Position numbers and translations under genes: made by a program. The notes under the pieces are model-generated. The model made no database searches. It was not told the origin of the DNA and was given only the letters and a program-made list of their open reading frames with translations. 64,000 bases of DNA, taken from NCBI RefSeq assembly GCF_009806575.1, contig NZ_CP047095.1:1282001-1346000 (forward strand), read 5' to 3'. The stretch is from Rossellomorea marisflavi (GTDB lineage Bacteria > Bacillota > Bacilli > Bacillales > Bacillaceae_B). Position 1 is the first letter of the stretch; each line of letters begins with the position of its first letter. This document shows positions 1 to 8,562 of this stretch, one piece after another.

Positions 1-2
1 CA

Positions 3-236
3 TTGCTGCCTGAGTTCTTCCAGATGATCCATCCATTCCTGCCATTCTCCTATGCGATCGACCTTATGAGAGAAGCGGTAGGCGGAATCGTCTGGGAGCG
101 TGTCACAAAGGATATCCTGTTCCTAGTCCTATTCTGGGCCATCGCGATCTTCCTGGGCACGTTCCTGAAACAACCGCTGAGCAAACGAACCAAAGCCTTC
201 ATGAAAAAATCCAAGGAATCCGGATTGTTCCATTAA
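3..236 (+). CDS. YhgE/Pip-type membrane protein, C-terminal fragment
   Basis: Only the last 77 or so codons are in the window; the gene enters from the left edge. The fragment has the PFSYAIDLMREAVGG motif found near the C-terminus of YhgE/Pip (ABC-2-like) proteins, then one membrane helix (LFLVLFWAIAIFLGTF) and a basic tail ending in TAA at 234-236. Family members are large membrane proteins with a long extracellular domain, some linked to type VII secretion or phage infection. The role here cannot be judged from the fragment. A strong terminator follows directly. Confidence 0.7.
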   Translation: MLPEFFQMIHPFLPFSYAIDLMREAVGGIVWERVTKDILFLVLFWAIAIFLGTFLKQPLSKRTKAFMKKSKESGLFH

Positions 237-240
237 TACA

Positions 241-275
241 AACAGCCGCAACGATATCGTTGCGGCTGTTTTTTT
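241..275 (+). terminator. Rho-independent terminator of the YhgE-like gene
   Basis: A perfect stem (AACAGCCGCAACG / CGTTGCGGCTGTT) with a 4-nt ATAT loop followed by a T run, starting 5 nt after the stop codon. Its T run forms the left arm of the next inverted repeat. Confidence 0.9.
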
Positions 276-462
276 GTGCCTGGCACCGAATGCAATGCTG
301 GTGCCAGGCACAAAAAGGGGAAAAGGTGCCAGGCACAAAAAGGGGAAAAGGTGCCAGGCACAAAAAGGGGAAAAGGTGCCAGGCACAAAAAGGGGAAAAG
401 GTGCCAGGCACAAAAAGGGGAAAAGGTGCCAGGCACAAAAAGGGGAAAAGGTGCCAGGCACA
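271..462. repeat. Tandem array of a 25-bp unit with a GTGCCAGGCAC core
   Basis: Six identical 25-bp units run from 301 to 450, each an 11-bp near-palindrome (GTGCCAGGCAC) plus AAAAAGGGGAAAAG; a seventh partial copy ends near 462. To the left, 271-287 and 300-316 are perfect 17-bp inverted repeats carrying the same core. Every unit can form a small hairpin. Open frames read through the array on both strands only because 25 is not a multiple of 3 and the unit lacks stops; they are not genes. GTGCC-GGCAC cores are common between genes in many Bacillus genomes, but a perfect six-copy array is unusual. Confidence 0.9.
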
Positions 463-463
463 A

Positions 464-499
464 CAAAAAAAGAGAAGCGGCCATGCGGCCTGCTTCTCT
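464..499 (-). terminator. Terminator of the CYP102A gene
   Basis: The stem AGAGAAGC / GCTTCTCT with inner GGCC pairs (471-499) is followed on the minus strand by a T run (A run at 464-470). It begins about 10 nt after the P450 stop codon. Confidence 0.8.
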
Positions 500-509
500 T
501 TCAATATGT

Positions 510-3500
510 TTACGCACCTGCCCAGACGTCTTTGCCGTAGCGTCCTTCTTTTTCGAGGGTTTGAAGCCAGTCGATGGCTTCTTGCTGGGTGGTGTGGTAC
601 AACGTTTGGTAGTGCTGTTGCAGGGTGGTTTCCACGTCGGGTGCCATCTTGCTTCCGTCTCCGCAGATGTAAAGGTGTCCACTTTCTTTCAGCAGTGGGA
701 GGATGACGTCGGCATTGTCGGCGAGTGCATGCTGGACGTAGCGTTTGTCTTCACCCGGGCATCGGGAGAAGGCAGTGTGAAGGGTGACGAGGCCTTCTTT
801 TTCGGCTTTACGCAGTTCGTCTTCGTAAAGGAAATCATGCTGCGGGTTGCGGCATCCGAAGTAGAGGTGTGCCTGACCCAATGTTTCTCCGTTTTCCTTG
901 CGATGGCGTCTTTCCTGGATGAATCCTCGGAATGGGGCGATGCCCGTTCCTGGTCCCACCATGACGATCGGTGCTTCGCTTTGCTCTGGAAGCTGGAAGT
1001 TCGATTGTGGTGTATGGATGAAGCAGGCGATTTTGTCACCTGAAGTTCGATTGGCAAGGTAGTTGGACGCAATTCCAGCGTACTCCCCTTTTCCACTCCA
1101 TGCGGCACCGCGGACGACGCTGACAGTGAGACTCGCTTTTCCTTCCTGATGGGATGGAGCACTTGAAATCGAGTAGTATCTCGGTTTCAATGCAGGCAGT
1201 AGTGACAAGAATTGTCCGAATGGAATTTCGCATGCCATGTAGGCTTCCACGAGTTCTAGCATGGTGACGCGTTTTGTCAATACTTCATCCCTGTAAGTTG
1301 AATCTTCGAGTAATGCCTCCAGTTCCACAACATGGGGAGGACAAACCGTTGTGGCAGCAACTGCACGGATTTGTGCGCGTGTTGCAGGTTCTTGCATTTC
1401 CACATGGTTGGCAAGCAACTCGGAGATCTTCACTGGCATGCCTGATGGAAGATGGGAGGTTGTTCCGCTCTCGGCATTCAGCTGAACATAATCATCCCCG
1501 TTTAACGCAAATCGTTCAAGGACCCGTTCGATCAATTCAGGTGGATTTTCCGGAAGGACTCCGATATGGTCTCCTTCACGATAGCTGATTCCTTCTGGGA
1601 GACTGACTTCGATATGACGTGTGCTTCGGCCGCTATCTTTATGAAGCAACTCGCGATTTTCGCTGATTACGGCAGTGAATGCATGGTGGGCACGGGCGAT
1701 CGGCGTGTGACTTACGTGGCTCACATATTCAAGCTCGATGCTTGTATCCGCTGTTTGCTCACTTGGGAGATCAAGGTCGAATGCATCGGCTAGAGCCGGC
1801 CAAATGTCTTCTTTCCACGCATCATACTGACCTTCGAAGTCATCACTTGCGTCTCCGAATCCAGGGCTGGTCAGTCTGATCCCACCGCCTTCTGCAAGTT
1901 TCTCATCGATCAGGAATGGGATGCGCTGATACGTATTGGCCCAGTTTTTATCCCCGCACCCGAATACGGAAAAGTGTACATCTCCGATGGCAGGTGAGGT
2001 TTCCAGCCAAGAAACGAATTCGTCTGCATTATCCGGGGCATTCCCGTTATATGAGGCAGATGCGATGAGTATGGCACCTTGGTGAGGGAGGCCGTTGCTG
2101 TATTCATTAAGCGGAGCAGTCTCTACATCGAATCCGAAGCGGCGGCCTTTCTCGGCAAGCTCCATGGCAATTCCTTCGGCCGTTCCCATATTCGATCCAT
2201 ACAGGACAAGAAGGGGAGTACCGTGTGAGTCGATCACTTGTGAGTCGTCTTCCTTTTTCTCATCTGTAGCTGTGGCGGGTGCTGCAGCCAAGGACACGGC
2301 TCCTTTGCGAGGCTTCACTTGCATGGTCAGCCCATCAGGCTTCAGGGTCAATGCTTCCTTGATGGAAAGCTTATAGTCTGCGTCCTCGATGAAATCGAAG
2401 TGCTGGATGACCATACCGAGTACCAATACGGCCTCGTGCATGGCGAATTGTTGCCCGATGCACGCGCGCTGTCCGTTTCCGAACGGCTTGAACGCATGAT
2501 GCGGCACCTCGGAAGGATTCTCGAATCGTTCTGGGATGAAGGATTCCACGTCGTCGCCCCATACGGAGGCGTCGCGATGAAGTTGTGGGGACAGGATCGT
2601 GAACTCATCCCCTGCGGCTACGGAATACCCGCCTGGAAGGGATGTATCTTCCTTCGCATAAAGTGTGAAGGCTGGAGCGGTCGGCCATAACCTGAGAGAT
2701 TCGTTCAGGATCATCCTTACGTACTTCAGTTGTTTCACCTGTTTGTAATCTGGTATCCCATCGCCTACGACGCTTTCTACTTCCTTCTGGGCTTTCTTTA
2801 GCACCTCTGGATGCTTCATCAGATAGTACAGAGTGAAGGAGAGCAGTCCGCTGGTTGTTTCATGCCCTGCAATCAGGAAGGTGATGATCTGGAAGCGGAT
2901 GTTCTCGTCACTGAGTGCTTCACCTGTCTCTGGATCGACACCTTTCAGCATATGAGAAAGAAGATCGTCTTCTCCTTGATCTCCGTTCTCCTTCCGTTCT
3001 GCGATCAGGTTGTCGACTATGGAGAACATATACTCGATATCTTCCTTGAACTGACGTTTATTCTTGATCATCAGTTTATCCTGGATGCCGAGACGCTGAT
3101 TCTGATTCATTGCTTCATCCAGTGCGCGCACCATGGAATCGACGAATGGATGTGAATCTTCACGGTAAAAACTGTTAAAGCGGAAGTTGAAGCCGCACAG
3201 TCCGATCGTATCAAGGGTCAGGCGGGTCATATCCTCTGGAATATCAACAGCCTCCCCCGGATTCAAGCGCGCCCATTTCTGGATGAGTTGGGACGCGATG
3301 TCGACCATTTTGGCATGATAGCCTTTCATGGCCTGCTGGCTGAAACTGGGTAGGAGGATGTTATGGGCCTTTTTCCAGTTCACCTCTGTCGTTTCGCTTG
3401 TGAACAGTCCATCACCACCGAATGCGCGCACTTTTTGAAGGGCGGGGCCGACTTTTTTATCGAATTGTTTTTCATTACAAATGGCTTTGGCGAATTCGGC

Positions 3501-3668
3501 TCCCGATACAAATGTGCTCTTGTGTCCCGGGAATTGGAATTGATAGATCGGACCGAGTTCCTGTGCGAGTTTGATAAATGACTGGACCGGCTTTTCACGG
3601 TCGATGAGCGGCATGCTGCCGAGTGGTCCATAGGTTCGTGCGAGAGGATAACTGGTTGTTTGAGTCAT
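510..3668 (-). CDS. cyp102A: Bifunctional cytochrome P450/NADPH-P450 reductase (CYP102A, P450 BM3 type)
   Basis: Self-sufficient cytosolic fatty-acid monooxygenase: haem domain and diflavin reductase in one 1052-residue chain (BM3 is about 1049). Residues 1-470 are the P450 part, with the I-helix AGHETTS (267-273), ExxR ESLR (323-326) and haem loop [10 protein letters not shown] with ligand Cys403. A linker leads to a flavodoxin FMN domain (GSNMGTAE) and then FAD/NADPH domains ([20 protein letters not shown]). Relatives hydroxylate medium and long fatty acids at sub-terminal positions using NADPH. The ATG at 3668 has AGAGGTG 10 nt upstream; an upstream ATG at 3676 is out of frame. The gene lies directly behind its TetR regulator, and the operator is 33 bp before the start, as in the B. 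subtilis and B. megaterium fatty-acid-inducible systems. Confidence 0.97.
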   Translation of the reverse strand: MTQTTSYPLARTYGPLGSMPLIDREKPVQSFIKLAQELGPIYQFQFPGHKSTFVSGAEFAKAICNEKQFDKKVGPALQKVRAFGGDGLFTSETTEVNWKKAHNILLPSFSQQAMKGYHAKMVDIASQLIQKWARLNPGEAVDIPEDMTRLTLDTIGLCGFNFRFNSFYREDSHPFVDSMVRALDEAMNQNQRLGIQDKLMIKNKRQFKEDIEYMFSIVDNLIAERKENGDQGEDDLLSHMLKGVDPETGEALSDENIRFQIITFLIAGHETTSGLLSFTLYYLMKHPEVLKKAQKEVESVVGDGIPDYKQVKQLKYVRMILNESLRLWPTAPAFTLYAKEDTSLPGGYSVAAGDEFTILSPQLHRDASVWGDDVESFIPERFENPSEVPHHAFKPFGNGQRACIGQQFAMHEAVLVLGMVIQHFDFIEDADYKLSIKEALTLKPDGLTMQVKPRKGAVSLAAAPATATDEKKEDDSQVIDSHGTPLLVLYGSNMGTAEGIAMELAEKGRRFGFDVETAPLNEYSNGLPHQGAILIASASYNGNAPDNADEFVSWLETSPAIGDVHFSVFGCGDKNWANTYQRIPFLIDEKLAEGGGIRLTSPGFGDASDDFEGQYDAWKEDIWPALADAFDLDLPSEQTADTSIELEYVSHVSHTPIARAHHAFTAVISENRELLHKDSGRSTRHIEVSLPEGISYREGDHIGVLPENPPELIERVLERFALNGDDYVQLNAESGTTSHLPSGMPVKISELLANHVEMQEPATRAQIRAVAATTVCPPHVVELEALLEDSTYRDEVLTKRVTMLELVEAYMACEIPFGQFLSLLPALKPRYYSISSAPSHQEGKASLTVSVVRGAAWSGKGEYAGIASNYLANRTSGDKIACFIHTPQSNFQLPEQSEAPIVMVGPGTGIAPFRGFIQERRHRKENGETLGQAHLYFGCRNPQHDFLYEDELRKAEKEGLVTLHTAFSRCPGEDKRYVQHALADNADVILPLLKESGHLYICGDGSKMAPDVETTLQQHYQTLYHTTQQEAIDWLQTLEKEGRYGKDVWAGA

Positions 3669-3701
3669 GTGGTCATGGCACCTCTTTCAGTGATTTTATG
3701 A

Positions 3702-3721
3702 CGGAATGAATATTCATTCCG
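3702..3721. promoter_or_regulatory. Perfect 20-bp palindromic operator for the TetR regulator
   Basis: CGGAATGAATATTCATTCCG is a perfect palindrome. It overlaps the last codons and stop (3714-3716) of the TetR gene and lies 33 bp upstream of the P450 start. The Bm3R1/FatR repressors of CYP102A genes bind a 20-bp perfect palindrome of this form, and fatty acids release them. No second copy is seen upstream of the regulator gene. Confidence 0.8.
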
Positions 3722-4310
3722 CTTGCGGTTTGATTAATTGGATGGCGTTCCATAAGCTTTCTTCCACATCTTTCAGAAGGGAAGCATCGGGTTGGATATC
3801 GCCCGTTTCCACGATTCTCTGAAGCTCCAGGAATGCTCCATATATGATGGAGAATAGCACGGGAGATGGCAGAGGCTTCAGCTCCATCATCGTTTTTCCC
3901 GATTCAAAAAATTGCCCGAGAAGCTTGGTGAGCTCATCAAAGCAATCATGGCTGTCCTGGTTCAGGAAATGGGCACTGCTATGCATCTTGATGAAATAAA
4001 GAGCATGAGGATTACAGGTCGTAAACGAAATCATGGAGCTGAAGATATGGTGAAATTGCTCCCGGATCGATGACGAATACGGGTAATCCGTCCGCAATGC
4101 ATCGGTGAAGCGGGTGACATTCTCTTGGAAGAGATGATTGCCGAGAACTTCTTTATTCTCGAAATAACGATAAATCGTCCCTGCTCCCACGCCTGCTTCT
4201 GTTGCGACCATTGGAATGGTAGTGGCAGCGAATCCTCTTTCTGCGAAGGTTTTCAGTGCCCCGTGGATGATGCTTTGTCGTTTTGTAACAGTGGCGGTCA
4301 AAAAATGCAC
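3714..4310 (-). CDS. TetR/AcrR regulator of the P450 gene (Bm3R1/FatR-like)
   Basis: 198 residues with an N-terminal TetR helix-turn-helix (about 10-55: IIHGALKTFAERGF, AGVGAGTIYRYFENKE) and a divergent ligand-binding domain. Position directly upstream of CYP102A on the same strand, with a 20-bp palindrome between, makes it the likely repressor, relieved by fatty acids or acyl-CoA as in Bm3R1/FatR. That assignment rests on context and the operator, not on the ligand domain. A weak minus-strand promoter (TTGAGT near 4393-4398, TATACA near 4371-4376) may start the unit. Confidence 0.9.
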   Translation of the reverse strand: MHFLTATVTKRQSIIHGALKTFAERGFAATTIPMVATEAGVGAGTIYRYFENKEVLGNHLFQENVTRFTDALRTDYPYSSSIREQFHHIFSSMISFTTCNPHALYFIKMHSSAHFLNQDSHDCFDELTKLLGQFFESGKTMMELKPLPSPVLFSIIYGAFLELQRIVETGDIQPDASLLKDVEESLWNAIQLIKPQAE

Positions 4311-4520
4311 CCCATTTCAGTAGTTGATTCTGCATGAACTTCGATGAATACGATGTCCATTACGTTATAGTGTATACCTTTTGGAGGGATGAACTCAATC
4401 AAGCATTGGACCCATAATATATGACGTTTTGGTCAAAATTGGGCAGGAAGTTGGGGGTCATTCAGGATTCACTGTATGGAAACCATTCTTATATAGAATT
4501 TCATGAATCAGGAAAATGCA

Positions 4521-4553
4521 AAAAAGGAAGAAGACACAGTCTCCTTCCTTTTT
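4521..4553 (-). terminator. Terminator after natK
   Basis: Stem AAAAAGGAAG-AGAC / GTCT-CTTCCTTTTT around an ACA loop. The arm at 4541-4553 overlaps the natK stop codon (4552-4554). A/T tracts on both sides would let it work in both directions. Confidence 0.75.
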
Positions 4554-5526
4554 AGTGGATGGCGGGGAATTTAAGCTTTACTTCGAAGTGCTGATCTTTG
4601 TGGATGAAATCAAGGTAGCCTCCGTACTCATTCACAATTTCCATGATCATGGCGGACCCTAATCCCTGGTGCTCTCCGGATTTCGTGGTGATCCCGTGGG
4701 TTTGATACAGCTTATCCAGGACCGGCCCTGGAATCTTGAGGCTAGGATTGACGACCTTCAAGATATAAAGGCCACTCCGTTTGGAAAATTGCATGGTGAT
4801 GGTTCCTTTTTCACCGGTTTCCTCCTGCCATTCAGCTGCGGCATCGATGCTATTGGAGAGGAGGTTCCCTAAGAGCATCACCAGCTTTTTATCCGTCATC
4901 GGCATCGTAGAAAGAGGGAGGTCCGTATCATACACCATGCTGAGCCCTGCCTTGGTGGCATCACGATACATCTGATGGAGGATGCCCGCGATGCTCCCGC
5001 GTTCTCCCTTGATGGAGAGGTTGGTTTCTTCATATCCGTCCACTAGGTCATTCAGGTACATCTTTGCTTCGGAATGCTGGTCGTGGTCGAGCATGAAGTG
5101 GAGGGCTGAGACATGCTTCAGGAAATCATGCCGCTCGCTCCTGACGATCCGGAACGTCTCATTCAAATGTAGTCTTTCTGTTTCAAAGTGTTGTTTCTCG
5201 ATCATCATGATGGAAAGCTTTACTGATAAATCCGTGCGAAGCCACTCCAATCCTATAAAGACAAGTAGAAGGAGAATTCCTGTGATCAAGGCCGTCCCCA
5301 TGAGAGAAGGGATAATCAGGAAAAGCTGCAGGAGATAGAACATCCCATCCCAGCGGTTACCCATTGAATGGAGAGGGGTTTTGCGGGAGATGGCGTACAT
5401 CACCCCCATGACCAAGAACGCAGGTAATAGATAAGAAACGATCCAGTGGTAGCCCGTGAGGATCCCGTGGAGATGGATGAATCCCAAGACGATGATGATA
5501 CCCCGGTGAATGAATGGTTTTGTCAA
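4552..5526 (-). CDS. natK: Sensor histidine kinase, NatK-like
   Basis: 324 residues. About four membrane helices fill residues 1-95, followed by a dimerisation/phosphoacceptor segment (RSERHDFLKH, His133) and a GHKL ATPase domain with an N-box NLLSNSIDAA and a GLG motif near the end. Such kinases pair with LytTR regulators. Start is TTG at 5526 with GAGGTG 8 nt upstream; it follows natR after 14 nt, so the pair is co-transcribed. In B. subtilis NatK-NatR controls the NatAB ABC exporter, whose genes lie divergently next door here. The signal it senses is not evident. Confidence 0.85.
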   Translation of the reverse strand: MTKPFIHRGIIIVLGFIHLHGILTGYHWIVSYLLPAFLVMGVMYAISRKTPLHSMGNRWDGMFYLLQLFLIIPSLMGTALITGILLLLVFIGLEWLRTDLSVKLSIMMIEKQHFETERLHLNETFRIVRSERHDFLKHVSALHFMLDHDQHSEAKMYLNDLVDGYEETNLSIKGERGSIAGILHQMYRDATKAGLSMVYDTDLPLSTMPMTDKKLVMLLGNLLSNSIDAAAEWQEETGEKGTITMQFSKRSGLYILKVVNPSLKIPGPVLDKLYQTHGITTKSGEHQGLGSAMIMEIVNEYGGYLDFIHKDQHFEVKLKFPAIH

Positions 5527-5540
5527 TATGCGTACACCTC

Positions 5541-6239
5541 TTAAAAATAATGCTCTTGCAGGAAGTCGACTTTTTCCTTGGTGATCATGGCCTGTTCTTC
5601 AATGCCTTCAAAAGTGATCACATATGAATTCTTCGCATACAACGAAAAGTTCTTCACGTAATGGATGTTGATGATGAAGGATCGGTGAGACCGGATAAAA
5701 TCGCGCTCCCTTAATTCTCCTTCCAGTTCATTGAGGGTGAGATACGTTTTGATCTGTTCGTTCCTTGTGTATATGGTGGTGGAACGTCCGGAACGCTCGA
5801 TGAAGATGATGTCCTTCTTCTGGACAATATGGATGTTGTTCTTTTGTTTCAAGTACAGCCTGCCCGTCATCTCGGCGGATTTGGACTTTTCCATGAGCCG
5901 CTGTACCGATTGCTGAAGGCGCTCCTTGGAATAGGGTTTCATGATGTAGTCGTGCACATTCAGTTCGAAGGCGTGGACGGCATATCCGCTGTTGGCCGTT
6001 ACGAAGATGACGGCAATGCTAAGGGCATGGGAGTGGATGATATCCGCAAGTTCATAGCCTGATAGATGAGGCATTTCAATATCGCAGATCAGTAGATCCA
6101 CCGTTTCTTTTTTTATTTGTTCATAGGCTTCTTCGGCCGACGTGGTGGAGAAGACGATGTCTGCACCCTCCACACCTGATACGATGACCTGAAGTTTATC
6201 AAGATCGATGACCCGATCGTCAACAAGTCCAATTTTCAT
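5541..6239 (-). CDS. natR: LytTR-family response regulator, NatR-like
   Basis: 232 residues: a receiver domain (1-120) with phospho-acceptor Asp53 in LLICDIEMP and the conserved KPY near residue 102, then a LytTR DNA-binding domain (about 130-230, with RSHRSFIINIHYVKNF). LytTR proteins bind two direct half-sites about 21 bp apart. A matching pair lies at 6304-6332 between this gene and natA. Partner kinase is the downstream natK. Divergent natAB is the probable target. Confidence 0.87.
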   Translation of the reverse strand: MKIGLVDDRVIDLDKLQVIVSGVEGADIVFSTTSAEEAYEQIKKETVDLLICDIEMPHLSGYELADIIHSHALSIAVIFVTANSGYAVHAFELNVHDYIMKPYSKERLQQSVQRLMEKSKSAEMTGRLYLKQKNNIHIVQKKDIIFIERSGRSTTIYTRNEQIKTYLTLNELEGELRERDFIRSHRSFIINIHYVKNFSLYAKNSYVITFEGIEEQAMITKEKVDFLQEHYF

Positions 6240-6303
6240 AGCAATCGCCTTTCATTTGGGTTTCTCTGACCATTTTACCATTTTCAAGAGGGGTTATGGC
6301 ATT

Positions 6304-6332
6304 TTCACGACAGAAAAAGGAACATTCGCGAC
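6304..6332 (+). promoter_or_regulatory. Candidate NatR (LytTR) binding site
   Basis: TTCACGAC (6304-6311) and TTCGCGAC (6325-6332) are direct repeats with a 21-bp register, the two-helical-turn spacing typical of LytTR regulators. They lie in the natR-natA intergenic region, 69-97 bp upstream of natA. A second short direct repeat, ACCATTTT twice in a row, sits at 6269-6284. Confidence 0.5.
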
Positions 6333-6400
6333 CACTCCGGAGACGGACTGCGCTTTCCCTAGTAAGATAAATACAAGAAACCAAACAAGGAGCGGTGAAG

Positions 6401-7153
6401 ATGATTGAAATCAATGAGGTCACAAAGAAATTCCAGGATAAGAAAAAATCCATCACGGCACTGAAGCATGTGAGCTTTACCATCGGGAAAGGGGATACGG
6501 TCGGATTGCTCGGGGAGAACGGGGCCGGCAAGACGACCCTCCTCCGCACGATTGCGACCCTTCTGGAGCCGACCGATGGCAGCGTGAAGGTGGGGGGCTA
6601 CGATCCGGTCAAGAATCCGGATCAGATCAAGCGGAAAATCGGCGTGCTCTTTGGCGGGGAGACCGGTTTGTATGACCGCCTGACGGCGAAGGAAAATCTT
6701 GAGTACTTCGCGAGCCTGTACGGGATGAGCAAGCATGACACGAAGGTAAGGATCGACGAACTCGCCAGGATGTTCGGCATGAGGGACTATCTTGGTCGGA
6801 AAGTCGGCGGGTTCTCGAAGGGGATGCGCCAGAAGGTGGCGATTGCCCGCACCCTGATCCATGACCCGGAGATCATCCTTTTCGATGAACCGACGACGGG
6901 GCTTGATATCACCTCTTCCAATGTGTTCCGTCAGCTTGTCCATCAGCTGAAGCGGGATGGGAAGACGATCATATTCTCGAGTCATATCATGGAGGAAGTC
7001 ACGATGCTGTGCGACAAGGTGGCGATGGTCCATAAAGGCGAACTCGTCTATCATGGACAGCTGGAAGACCTCTACGCGCAAGAAAACAGCCGCGATCTGA
7101 ACTTTATCTTTATGAGCAAGCTTGTGAGGGGAGATGAGTACCATGCTTCTTAA
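6401..7153 (+). CDS. natA: ABC transporter ATP-binding protein, NatA-like
   Basis: 250-residue ATPase of an ABC-2 exporter; with NatB it is expected to export Na+ (or another cation or toxic compound) across the membrane. Walker A GENGAGKTT (38-46), signature FSKGMRQKVAIA, Walker B IILFDEPTTG and switch histidine in IIFSSHIMEE are all present. ATG 6401 was preferred over the GTG at 6395 because AAGGAG at 6387-6392 is 8 nt from the ATG but only 2 nt from the GTG. natB overlaps its 3' end by 11 nt. Expression is probably under NatR. Confidence 0.9.
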   Translation: MIEINEVTKKFQDKKKSITALKHVSFTIGKGDTVGLLGENGAGKTTLLRTIATLLEPTDGSVKVGGYDPVKNPDQIKRKIGVLFGGETGLYDRLTAKENLEYFASLYGMSKHDTKVRIDELARMFGMRDYLGRKVGGFSKGMRQKVAIARTLIHDPEIILFDEPTTGLDITSSNVFRQLVHQLKRDGKTIIFSSHIMEEVTMLCDKVAMVHKGELVYHGQLEDLYAQENSRDLNFIFMSKLVRGDEYHAS

Positions 7154-8300
7154 TATCTTTAAAAAGGAAATGAAGGATGCGTTCAGGGATCGACGTACGC
7201 TACTGTTAACAGTGCTTTTGCCTATTCTCATGATGACGGCATTGACTTTCTTCTATGAGGGGATGATGTCTGACAGTGAGGGAGATTCCTACACACTTGC
7301 AGTGAGCAAGGATGTATCAGACGAGCAATTGGCCTTGTTCCAGGGAGATAAGAGTATCGATGTGGCCAAAGTCGAAGATCCTGAAAGCAGTGTTAAAGAT
7401 GGAGATGCCCTTGCAGCTGTCGTTTTCAGCAACGATTTCATGGGGAGCGTCCAGAGAGGGGAAGAAGCAACAGTCACCATCGTAGGTGATTCCATGAGTG
7501 AAAACTCCAGCCTCTTGATGAGCAAAGTGACTGCCTATCTATCAGGCTATGAAAAATCTGTCACGGCAGAGAGATTGAAGAGTGAAGGCTTGGATGAATC
7601 GACGATCCAACCCTTCACGATGACCCAGCAGGAGTTGTCTGAAGAAGATACCGGGCTTTTCCTCATTGCCCTGATCATCCCGATGATGATGGCCCTTGCC
7701 ATTGGAATAGGGGCGGGACCTGTATCAGCTGATCTGTTTGCCGGTGAAAAAGAAAAGAAAACAATGGAAGCCCTCCTGATCACGCCGGTGAAGCGTTCTA
7801 CTCTTCTATGGGCGAAATGGTTGACCATCTCATCACTGGGGCTCATTACAGGGATGATCACATTGCTCGTGGTGACCGTGGAAATTGCATTCTTTACTGA
7901 AAACTTGAGGAAAGGCATTTCCTTCGGGGATCAGCTTCCGCTCATCGTAGGGCTTGCGTTGGTAGTGGCTGTCGTGTACGCCATGTTTAACGCATCGATC
8001 TTGATGCTGACGAGTATCGCGGGGAAAACAATCAAAGAGGCTCAGAGCTATAGTACTCCAGTGATGATGCTGGCCGTATTCCCAAGTTTGTTCATTTCGG
8101 GAGTCAGCGTCAACGAACTTGCTGCCCATCACTTCCTCATCCCGATCCTGAATATGTTCAGCATCCTGAAGGAACTGATCTACGGGGTTGTCGACCCCGT
8201 CCACCTATCCATGATGATCGGTACGAACCTGATCGTCGTCGTGGTCATCTTCATCATCGGTCGCATCATGTTCCTGAAGGATAAATGGGTGATGAATTAA
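7143..8300 (+). CDS. natB: ABC-2 transporter permease, NatB-like
   Basis: 385-residue membrane partner of NatA. One N-terminal helix (TLLLTVLLPILMMTAL), a large extracytoplasmic domain (about 40-165), and five or so further helices in the C-terminal half match ABC-2 permeases with this topology. Start ATG 7143 is used because GAGGGGAG lies 10 nt upstream; the ATG at 7134 sits almost on the ribosome site. The gene overlaps natA, indicating coupled translation. Confidence 0.88.
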   Translation: MLLNIFKKEMKDAFRDRRTLLLTVLLPILMMTALTFFYEGMMSDSEGDSYTLAVSKDVSDEQLALFQGDKSIDVAKVEDPESSVKDGDALAAVVFSNDFMGSVQRGEEATVTIVGDSMSENSSLLMSKVTAYLSGYEKSVTAERLKSEGLDESTIQPFTMTQQELSEEDTGLFLIALIIPMMMALAIGIGAGPVSADLFAGEKEKKTMEALLITPVKRSTLLWAKWLTISSLGLITGMITLLVVTVEIAFFTENLRKGISFGDQLPLIVGLALVVAVVYAMFNASILMLTSIAGKTIKEAQSYSTPVMMLAVFPSLFISGVSVNELAAHHFLIPILNMFSILKELIYGVVDPVHLSMMIGTNLIVVVVIFIIGRIMFLKDKWVMN

Positions 8301-8305
8301 ACAAA

Positions 8306-8342
8306 TGAACACCGCTCCACGAAGGGACGGTGTTCACTTTTG
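8306..8342 (+). terminator. Terminator of natAB
   Basis: TGAACACCG / CGGTGTTCA stem with a 13-nt loop followed by a short T tract, 6 nt after the natB stop. Confidence 0.75.
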
Positions 8343-8377
8343 TACAGCCTATTTTCTTGAATCTAGTAATCTAGCTT

Positions 8378-8406
8378 ATACCCTCTAGTATTCCGTGCAT
8401 ATGATA
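8378..8406 (+). promoter_or_regulatory. Possible sigma-E/sigma-K promoter
   Basis: ATA at 8378-8380, a 17-nt gap, then CATATGATA at 8398-8406. This fits the mother-cell sporulation -10 form CATA-N3-TA and the sigma-E -35 core. It precedes a short ORF with a good ribosome site. Consensus reading only. Confidence 0.4.
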
Positions 8407-8430
8407 GGAGTAAGAAAGGGGGAGATTCAT

Positions 8431-8562
8431 TTGATACAAGGCTGCGCAGACTTTGCACTTGCCATGGTCCTGTTGATCCTTTGGTACATTACATCATGGA
8501 CACCTTGCTCCATTTTGCGTAATACGCTGAAGAACAGACTGTGCTGTGTCATAGGATGCTAG
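8431..8562 (+). CDS. Small hydrophobic protein, possible sporulation (YjcZ-like) peptide
   Basis: A 43-codon frame from TTG 8431 to TAG 8562. AAGGGGGAG lies 6 nt before the start, a strong ribosome site. The predicted peptide has a short polar start, one membrane-length hydrophobic stretch (FALAMVLLILWYITSW) and a Cys-containing tail. Bacillus YjcZ-type sporulation peptides have a similar size and a hydrophobic FALIVVLFILL-like core, but the match is loose. The stop codon overlaps the stop of the convergent gene. A sporulation-type promoter lies just upstream. Confidence 0.4.
   Translation: MIQGCADFALAMVLLILWYITSWTPCSILRNTLKNRLCCVIGC

Noticed and set aside
301..462. Possible CRISPR array
   Set aside because: Units are directly adjacent and identical over all 25 bp with no unique spacers, and no cas genes are present.
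129..706. Several open frames of 88-149 residues (and one of 255) running through the tandem array on both strands
   Set aside because: They exist only because the 25-bp unit has no stop codon and shifts frame at each copy. The peptides are simple repeats, have no ribosome site, and conflict with the terminators.
6359..7231. 290-residue minus-strand frame opposite natA
   Set aside because: Antisense shadow of a well-conserved ABC ATPase; no ribosome site and no domain.
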